In this document: positions 7,204 to 12,339 of the stretch, in pieces
How the letters are laid out: the number at the start of each line of letters is the position of its first letter
Numbering within the stretch: the first letter of the stretch is position 1
Assembly (NCBI GenBank): GCA_039815415.1
Contig: JBCBZH010000109.1
Coordinates: 1-12,339, forward strand
Length of the DNA: 12,339 nt
Direction: 5' to 3'
DNA from: JBCBZH01 sp039815415
GTDB lineage: Bacteria; Bacteroidota; Rhodothermia; Rhodothermales; Rubricoccaceae
Notes under the pieces: generated by a model
Told to the model about the DNA's origin: nothing
Databases searched by the model: none
What the model saw: only the letters and a program-made list of their open reading frames with translations
Position numbers and translations under genes: made by a program

Positions 7204-9117
7204 CTACCGCAACACCGTCAGGCGACGAACGTCCACGGCTTCTTGTGCCTCGGCCCGGATCAGGTACACCCCTGTCGCCAGCGCCGAGGTGTCGAGACCA
7301 AGAGCATGCACCCCGGCGACCTGGTGGCCGTCGTACAACATGGCTACCTCACGGCCGAGCAAGTCGAGCACTGCTACCCGTACCGGTCCAGCCGTGGACG
7401 TTGCAACCTCCACGGTCAGTGCACCGCGCGTCGGATTCGGGATGGCCCGAACCGTGAGTTGCGGTCCCTCGATAGAGGACACGGGAGACTCGGCAGACAC
7501 CAGCGAGACAACACGCACGAGGACATGGTCCGCATTGACCTCGGCCTCCATCCCATCCGGAAGGTCCAGCGTGGAGAACTCGCCCGAAACCGTCGTGGCC
7601 TCCATCACGCGGAACGTGGTTCCCACGGCTGGGGAATACGGAGAGGTCAGCCTGACGGACAGGCGGCCGTTGACATGTGCGTCCCCGGTAACCACCAACT
7701 GATCGTACTCGCCAGGGCTGGCCCCTCCAATCTCGATGTCGAGTGAAGCCGTTGCCTCCGGCTGGTACGCCCCATCCCAGGTCAGAATCCCTGGCGAAGC
7801 CCCAGGGGACACGCCTCCCGCGAGGGTAAAGGTGGGCCCTGGAAAGAACGTGCCCTCCCCCTGAATCACGGCTCCATCCATATGGGTGAAGGGCAGCGTG
7901 TTGCGAAGCTCGCCCTCATGGACCGTGATCGTGCCTGCATTCTCGACGGCAAGGTCTCCGCTCGTGATCTGCGTCACGCCGTCGCCATCGCGCCGCAGAG
8001 TGCCGGTGTTGCGGAAGGTGTTACCGTCGTTGCGTGAGCGCAGGTTGACGTCACCGGTGAGCACCCAGGTGCCGGCATTGGTCACCGTCGCGCCGTCGGA
8101 GATATAGAAAGAGCCGCCGCCGGTAAGTTCAACCGTGCCGTCGTTGGTGAGCGTGGTCCCAGGGCCGCGCACGCCGCGCAGGTTCGAGGTGCCTGACAGT
8201 TGCACAAGCCCAGTGTTGCGAAGGCCCCCCTCTTCGAGGTAGCCGTCGAGCCAGGTGATCCCCGTGCCGCCGAGAGCCCACACGGCCCCGTCGCCGGCGG
8301 TGATGTGGGTGTCGATCCGGAGAGTGCCAGCTGGGTCTCCAGTCGTGGTCCCCTCAAAACGGGCCCCGTTGACTTGGAGCCGAAGAAGTGCACCGGACGC
8401 AACCGCGAAGGCCGTATTGGTGTAGGTCGAAGGCACTTGTATGCGGAGTTCCCCCTCCTGGACATCGATCAGGCCCGTGTTTTCGAAGAAGAGCCCATCG
8501 TCGGTGATCTGTGTCTTGGCCTCGCCAGCTCGTCGCAGGGTGCCGGTGTTGCGGAAGGTGTTGCCCTCGTTGCGCGCGCGCAGGTTGACGTCGCCGCTGA
8601 GTACCCAGGTGCCGGCATTGGTCACCGTCGCGCCGTCGGAGATGTAAAAGGAGCCGGAGCCGATGAGTTCGACCGTGCCGTCGCTGGTGAGCGTGGTCCC
8701 AGAGCCGCGCACGCCGCGCGCATTGGAAGGCCCCGGCAAACGGATGATCCCGGAACTGGTGATGCTTCCGCTGTTGAAATAGCCTGTGGTCCAGTCCAGG
8801 ACAGCCGTGGCGCCGAACTGAGCGGTCTGGTTGACGGAGATGTCGCGGGAGAGTTGGAGGGTTTGGGTTCCGCTCGTCCCGCCGACGATGAGTGCTGACA
8901 CCGCGAGGTCCGCGGACGTGGTGGTGACGGTATAGGTCCCATCAGCGGTGATGCATGCCGTGTCTCCTCCGTCTGGGACTCGGCCAGCCGACCAGTTGGT
9001 ATGGGTATTCCAGTCGCCTCCGGCAATCGCAGTCCACGAAATCGTGCAATTCTGCGCATAGGAGGGCGCGGCGATGACGCAGGCCAGTGACGCGAGAAGG
9101 GCGTAGCGGATTGACAT
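7204..9117 (-). CDS. T9SS-sorted secreted protein with autotransporter-like beta-strand repeats
   Basis: This is an exported protein of 637 aa with no recognised enzymatic motif. It starts with a Sec signal peptide (MSIRYALLASLACVIAAPSYAQ; cleavage YA|Q). The first mature segment (SWTAIAGGDWNTHTNWSAGRVPDGGDTACI) is the 'W..GG.WN...NW..G.VP' opening common in bacterial beta-helix and autotransporter-like proteins. Residues of about 75-470 are rich in short Gly/Thr/Asn beta repeats (TNAGTW, FRNTGTL, NDGTVEL). Within them a block of about 60 residues at 132-192 recurs at 312-372 (GTTLT.DGTVEL.G.GSFYISDG). A 'LAGGVSPGASPGIL' motif near 460 resembles the segment before the last repeats of such passenger proteins. 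The last 80 residues are a type A T9SS sorting domain (IPNPTRGALTV, VLDLLGREVAML, GVYLIRAEAQ). A role in surface adhesion or the cell coat is plausible but unproven. The ATG at 9117 is chosen because the signal peptide starts there; no Shine-Dalgarno sequence is seen. Confidence 0.9.
   Translation of the reverse strand: MSIRYALLASLACVIAAPSYAQNCTISWTAIAGGDWNTHTNWSAGRVPDGGDTACITADGTYTVTTTSADLAVSALIVGGTSGTQTLQLSRDISVNQTAQFGATAVLDWTTGYFNSGSITSSGIIRLPGPSNARGVRGSGTTLTSDGTVELIGSGSFYISDGATVTNAGTWVLSGDVNLRARNEGNTFRNTGTLRRAGEAKTQITDDGLFFENTGLIDVQEGELRIQVPSTYTNTAFAVASGALLRLQVNGARFEGTTTGDPAGTLRIDTHITAGDGAVWALGGTGITWLDGYLEEGGLRNTGLVQLSGTSNLRGVRGPGTTLTNDGTVELTGGGSFYISDGATVTNAGTWVLTGDVNLRSRNDGNTFRNTGTLRRDGDGVTQITSGDLAVENAGTITVHEGELRNTLPFTHMDGAVIQGEGTFFPGPTFTLAGGVSPGASPGILTWDGAYQPEATASLDIEIGGASPGEYDQLVVTGDAHVNGRLSVRLTSPYSPAVGTTFRVMEATTVSGEFSTLDLPDGMEAEVNADHVLVRVVSLVSAESPVSSIEGPQLTVRAIPNPTRGALTVEVATSTAGPVRVAVLDLLGREVAMLYDGHQVAGVHALGLDTSALATGVYLIRAEAQEAVDVRRLTVLR
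8001..8180 (-). repeat. Internal duplication, copy 2 (protein residues about 312-372)
   Basis: This block aligns without gaps to 8541-8720. I count about 17 differences over 179 positions (roughly 90% identity), many of them synonymous. The period is exactly 540 bp, so the duplication is in frame and unequal recombination between copies would change protein length by 180 residues. Confidence 0.85.
8541..8720 (-). repeat. Internal duplication, copy 1 (protein residues about 132-192)
   Basis: This is the upstream partner, in the direction of translation, of the block at 8001-8180. The sequence between the copies (8181-8540) is not part of the high-identity block, so the similarity is strongest over about 180 bp rather than over the full 540-bp period. 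Confidence 0.85.
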
Positions 9118-9434
9118 TGGGCAGTGGGTTCGGGTACGGAGCGGGTTCAGTCCACCCTCACCATCGGATTTCTCTCCCGAACCATCTCATCGGCCCACGT
9201 CTACTGCGTCCACGCACTCGATCGACCTCTTGCGGACTCGAGGTCTAGGCCTGCGGAACGGCTGCGCGCTGGCTGAGAACGTGCTCAGCTACACAACGAA
9301 GGCCGCGAAGAGCACATCGGACAGGGAAGCGGGTACGGCAGCCCCCACATCCGCAAGTCCTTGACAAACTGTATCCTTAGGCCCCTGCACGACCGACGCG
9401 GAGGCACCGGACACCGCGCCGACGGCCCGATCGC
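9118..9434. promoter_or_regulatory. Divergent intergenic region, presumed promoters for the beta-repeat protein and the sigma/kinase operon
   Basis: These 317 bp separate two divergently transcribed genes and contain no gene I can support. A TTGACA at 9361-9366 sits 69 bp before the sigma start and would suit a -35 element. However, the bases 17 bp downstream do not form a -10 box, and TATCCT at 9372-9377 is too close to pair with it, so the promoter is only tentative. Two inverted repeats are present: GGTTCGGG (9127-9134) with CCCGAACC (9176-9183), in the leader of the minus-strand gene, and an 18-bp hairpin at 9272-9289. Confidence 0.4.
9272..9289. promoter_or_regulatory. Inverted repeat in the divergent region (possible operator)
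   Basis: GCTGAG (9272-9277) and CTCAGC (9284-9289) are perfect inverted arms around a 6-nt centre, and the stem can extend two pairs further with one G-T. The position, midway between divergent genes, suits a dimeric regulator's site. No regulator is identified, and a 6-bp match can arise by chance. Confidence 0.25.
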
Positions 9435-10019
9435 ATGCGCCAGCCACCTGCCCCTGACTCCCCTCCCCCTGAGATCACACACCTGCTGGGGCAGGCCCGC
9501 TCAGGTGATGCGGATGCGCTGGGACGCCTGATCCCGATGCTCTACGGCGAGCTTCGAGGCCTCGCGCACCGCCAACGCAAGCGGCGTGGTGCAAACGACA
9601 CCTTGAACACAACGGCGCTCGTCCATGAGGCCTATGAGAAGCTGGCCATCTACCACGGGGACTACGCAGATCGTCATCACTTCTTCCGGGTAGCCGCGCG
9701 GGTCATGCGAATGGTCATCATCGACCACGTCCGCGCACAGCGAGCACAGAAGCGAGGAGGCGGTGCACGCCCCTTGCCTCTCGACGAGGTCCACCTCGTC
9801 CTCGCCGATCCCCCTGAACACGTCCTTGCGCTGGATGAGGCTCTCCAGCAGCTCTCCAGGCTGGACGAACGCCAGGCAGAAATCGTGCAACTGCGCTACT
9901 TCGCTGGGCTCAGCATCCCGGAAACGGCCGACGCGATGCAGCTCTCCATCGCCACCGTCAACCGAAGCTGGGCGATGGCGCGCGCATGGCTCCACCGCAC
10001 GCTGGCGGATGCGGAATGA
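9435..10019 (+). CDS. ECF sigma factor, TIGR02999/Sigma70_ECF type, linked to a Ser/Thr kinase
   Basis: This is an alternative RNA polymerase sigma factor of 194 aa. Region 2 covers about residues 25-110, with the group's typical 'LYGELRGLAHRQ', 'TLNTTALVHEAYEKL' and 'HHFFRVAARVMRMVIIDHVRAQRAQKRGG'. Region 4 covers about 133-190, with the helix-turn-helix 'AEIVQLRYFAGLSIPETADAMQLSIATV' and the closing 'RSWAMARAWLHRTL' seen in this family. In region 2.2 the acidic D-A-E-D of ordinary ECF sigmas is replaced by Asn58-Thr59-Thr60-Ala61. The gene ends in TGA inside ATGA, sharing bases with the kinase start, so the two are one operon and probably translationally coupled. No anti-sigma factor lies beside it; in related ECF43-type pairs the kinase is the activator. 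The ATG at 9435 gives the normal short Pro-rich N-terminus. Target promoters are unknown. Confidence 0.93.
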   Translation: MRQPPAPDSPPPEITHLLGQARSGDADALGRLIPMLYGELRGLAHRQRKRRGANDTLNTTALVHEAYEKLAIYHGDYADRHHFFRVAARVMRMVIIDHVRAQRAQKRGGGARPLPLDEVHLVLADPPEHVLALDEALQQLSRLDERQAEIVQLRYFAGLSIPETADAMQLSIATVNRSWAMARAWLHRTLADAE

Positions 10020-12265
10020 CGCCCCCCGACCACCATGCTCGCCTCACGGCTCTCTTTGTGGCCGCGCTGGACCAGCCCGCCGAGAGCCGAACGCGTTGGC
10101 TGACATCAGCATGTGACGATTCCGCTCTACAGGCAGAGGTCCGCGCTCTGCTCGCAGCCCACGAGAGTCCAGAAGAAGGCCTGCTCGATGGGCCTGCGCT
10201 CATGGCATCGGAGACGGATCCGCTGATCGGGCGACATGTGGGTCCGTGGAAGGTCGTGGGCCTGCTCGGACGCGGTGGCATGGGATCGGTGTACCACGCC
10301 GAGCGCACCGACGAGACGTTCGACCAGCACGCAGCCCTCAAGCTGGTTCGGCCCGGATTCGAGAGCGACTTCCGCGCACGCTTCCTCCGCGAGCGTGCGG
10401 TCCTGGCAGCCCTCGACCACCCTGGCATTGCGCGTCTCCTAGACGGTGGGATGACCTCTCATGGTACCCCCTACCTGGCGATGGAGTTGGTGGTAGGCGA
10501 TCCAATCACTACGCACGTCGAGGCCCATGGGCATGGCATCCACGCCTCCCTCAGGTTGTTCCTAGAGGCGTGCCGGGCAGTGGCCTACGCACATCGGCGC
10601 CTCGTCGTCCACCGCGACCTCAAGCCAGACCATGTGATTGTCGCCAGTGGCTTGGAAGACACAAGGCAGGGGGCGCAGGACAGAGCGAAGCCCACCTCTC
10701 TCTCCGTCAAGCTCCTTGACTTCGGTGTGGCCAAACTGCTCGACGACGAGAGCACGTCGGTGACCCGGACCGGCATGGGTCCACTCACGCCCGCCTACGC
10801 AGCCCCGGAGCAGCTCCTGGGACACCCCGTCACCACTGCGACGGATGTGTACGCGCTGGGCGTGATCCTCTACGAGCTCATGACAGGGCAGCGTCCGTAC
10901 GACCTTCGTGGAGCAACGGCTGCGGAGGCCGAACGACTGGTGACGGGCATACCACCTCGGCGCCCCTCAGAGGCAGCCGCTCCTGGACGGGCGCGTCAAC
11001 TGCGAGGTGACCTCGACGCGATCCTTCTCAAAGCCCTGGAGAAGGAGCCGGAGCGCCGATACGAAAGCGCTGGGACTCTGGCCGACGACATCGAACAGTT
11101 TCTCCAGGGCCTCCCGGTGCGGGCACGCCCGGCAACCGCGACGTACCGGGTCGGGCGGTTTGTACGGCGCCATCGGGTAGGCACCGGGCTGACCCTTGGA
11201 GTGGTGGCGGGGCTCAGTCTCCTCGTGGCCGCGTTCACCTTTCGATTGGCCGACGAACGCAACGAAGCCCGAGAGCAGGCCCAACGAGCCGAAGCCGTCG
11301 CCGCGTTTCTGGAGCAGATTCTCCGCGCGCCCAACACGCGCTGGTACAACGAGAACGAAGCTACGGGCCCCGCGACGCCCATCCGCGCGGTCCTGGATGA
11401 GGCAGCCCTTCGCATCGACCGTGACTTTCAGGACCAGCCCGACCTGCGTGCCGATCTCCACCACGTCATCGGCGACACGTACGTCTCGCTGGGTCTTATC
11501 GCCGAGGCCAAACCTCATCACCTCACGGTTCTGGCGTTGAGGGAGAGCCTCTACACGCCGCCACACCCGAAAATTGCCGAAGCGCTCTACTATGCCAACG
11601 GCTATCTCGCGGACGGGGACCGCCGCCGTGCCCTTCAGATCAGCGAGCGTACACTCGCCATGATGCGGGATGTGGGTGGGGGCAACAACTTTCCCTTCCT
11701 GGCCCATGGGCTGGGACGGAGCTATCGGGAGGCCGGTCAGCTCGATCAGGCGGAGGCCGTGCTCAGGGAGGGCTTCGGCTATGCAGAGCACGCCTTTGTG
11801 CCCGACCACGAGGGGTATCGCTACCGCAGCACCTCGATGCTGGCGCTGTCCCGTAGTCTAGCTGAGGTGTTGTTGGACCAAGGGCAGCCCCAGGAAGCAG
11901 GACGCTGGATCACAATCGCGGACTCGCTCCTGGCTCATCTGCCTCGCCGGGCCGCCTACCATGGCCCATGGCAGAAGCAGATGTGTGTTCAAGGCCGGTG
12001 GCTGCGCATGCAGAACCGGTACCCCGAGGCCGAGCAAGCCCTTCTCTCCTGCATCGGGGACGGCCCGCCTCGCGGGCTCGCCTCCCCCTTCCCACAACGG
12101 GACGGGGCAGAGCCTGTAGCGATCTCCGGAGAGGCCTATGTCGACCTGGTGGCCCTGTACGAGGCGTGGGGCCGCCCCGAGGACGCGGCTCCCTACCGCG
12201 CGTCCGCTACGCGCTTCACCGTCACGCGCGACTCCCTCCGGCAGGTGTACGCGGGCGCAGAGTAG
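10016..12265 (+). CDS. Membrane Ser/Thr protein kinase with C-terminal TPR region
   Basis: This kinase of 749 aa probably phosphorylates the co-encoded sigma factor. Parts in order: an N-terminal helical region of about 70 residues typical of sigma-linked kinases (LTALFVAALDQPAESR...LLAAHES); a kinase domain of about 75-350 with Gly loop LGRGGMGSVY, Lys109 in AALKLV, the HRD Asp201, DFG Asp235, and an APEQLLG/DVYALGVILYELMTG segment; the 'PERRYESAGTLADDIEQFL' tail; one membrane helix near 389-409 (LTLGVVAGLSLLVAAF); then a coiled segment and about six TPR-like helical pairs (such as YREAGQLDQAEAVL and MQNRYPEAEQALL), presumably in the periplasm as the sensor. Two things are odd. The loop reads HRDLKPDH, with His206 where the Mg-binding Asn is expected. 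HRD to DFG is about 16 residues longer than usual. The start at 10016 is chosen over 9986 because it forms the ATGA overlap with the sigma stop and begins with the family-like N-terminus. Confidence 0.93.
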   Translation: MTPPDHHARLTALFVAALDQPAESRTRWLTSACDDSALQAEVRALLAAHESPEEGLLDGPALMASETDPLIGRHVGPWKVVGLLGRGGMGSVYHAERTDETFDQHAALKLVRPGFESDFRARFLRERAVLAALDHPGIARLLDGGMTSHGTPYLAMELVVGDPITTHVEAHGHGIHASLRLFLEACRAVAYAHRRLVVHRDLKPDHVIVASGLEDTRQGAQDRAKPTSLSVKLLDFGVAKLLDDESTSVTRTGMGPLTPAYAAPEQLLGHPVTTATDVYALGVILYELMTGQRPYDLRGATAAEAERLVTGIPPRRPSEAAAPGRARQLRGDLDAILLKALEKEPERRYESAGTLADDIEQFLQGLPVRARPATATYRVGRFVRRHRVGTGLTLGVVAGLSLLVAAFTFRLADERNEAREQAQRAEAVAAFLEQILRAPNTRWYNENEATGPATPIRAVLDEAALRIDRDFQDQPDLRADLHHVIGDTYVSLGLIAEAKPHHLTVLALRESLYTPPHPKIAEALYYANGYLADGDRRRALQISERTLAMMRDVGGGNNFPFLAHGLGRSYREAGQLDQAEAVLREGFGYAEHAFVPDHEGYRYRSTSMLALSRSLAEVLLDQGQPQEAGRWITIADSLLAHLPRRAAYHGPWQKQMCVQGRWLRMQNRYPEAEQALLSCIGDGPPRGLASPFPQRDGAEPVAISGEAYVDLVALYEAWGRPEDAAPYRASATRFTVTRDSLRQVYAGAE

Positions 12266-12339
12266 CGAATCGGCCGCACCGGGCCAGTTATCGAGCAGGC
12301 GGGGCAGGGGACCCCCCCACGGGAAGGAGCGGTATACCC
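12266..12339. other. Sequence after the kinase gene, no feature recognised
   Basis: These 74 bases follow the TAG stop. They contain a C7 run (about 12311-12317) and a weak GGCC...GGCC pairing without a U-tract. An AAGGAG near 12325 could be a ribosome binding site for a gene beyond the window, but no start codon is visible. Confidence 0.3.

Noticed and set aside
8001..8720. CRISPR-like array from the repeated blocks
   Set aside because: There are only two long, diverged copies inside a protein-coding frame and no short regular repeat-spacer pattern.
9361..9377. Standard sigma-70 promoter using TTGACA and TATCCT
   Set aside because: The two hexamers are only 5 bp apart, and nothing resembling a -10 box lies at 16-18 bp. 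It is kept only as a tentative note.
9285..9995. Minus-strand open frames opposite the sigma gene and its upstream region
   Set aside because: There is no recognisable protein feature, and the longer one is antisense to the clear sigma factor.
10967..11809. Minus-strand open frame of 280 codons opposite the kinase
   Set aside because: It is antisense to the kinase membrane segment and TPR region, with no start context or domain.

Overview
The window looks like a piece of a high-GC Bacteroidota chromosome, most likely order Rhodothermales (Rubricoccaceae or Salinibacter-like). Three observations support this. Two secreted proteins end in type IX secretion (T9SS) type A sorting domains of the 'PNP...LYD.LGR.V...G.Y..R......R.TV.R' kind. 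The gene starts lack Shine-Dalgarno sequences. The UvrA lacks zinc-binding cysteine pairs in a pattern I associate with Bacteroidota. The lineage is an inference, not a database result.

Layout from left to right. (1) The end of a plus-strand gene for an exported YbjN-domain protein, cut by the window edge. (2) Convergent with it, uvrA on the minus strand (excision-repair damage sensor, about 1001 aa). (3) A 184-bp spacer carrying two copies of a small palindromic repeat. (4) A large minus-strand T9SS surface protein with PKD, Ig/FN3-like and sorting domains. Its signal peptide and its body are in different frames, separated by a run of nine G (C9 on the plus strand at 6682-6690). One base less would give a continuous protein of about 1116 aa. 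(5) A spacer with a third copy of the palindromic repeat. (6) A second minus-strand T9SS protein (637 aa) made of beta-strand repeats, containing an in-frame duplication of about 180 bp with a period of exactly 540 bp. (7) A 317-bp divergent intergenic region. (8) A plus-strand two-gene operon: an ECF sigma factor (TIGR02999/Sigma70_ECF type) overlapping by ATGA a membrane Ser/Thr kinase with a C-terminal TPR region.

How the genes may work together. The sigma/kinase pair is a self-contained signalling unit. No anti-sigma gene is present, and the acidic region 2.2 motif of ordinary ECF sigmas is replaced here by Asn-Thr-Thr-Ala. This matches the published scheme in which a neighbouring kinase activates an ECF sigma by threonine phosphorylation. 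The kinase has a His in place of the Mg-binding Asn of the HRDLKPxN loop and an insertion of about 16 residues before DFG. The two surface proteins are probably cell-surface or secreted structural or adhesive proteins; one may be phase-variable through the G tract. uvrA is housekeeping and has no visible functional link to its neighbours.

The most interesting signals are the G9 frameshift, the Thr-containing sigma paired with an atypical kinase, and the dispersed palindromic repeat present in both orientations.
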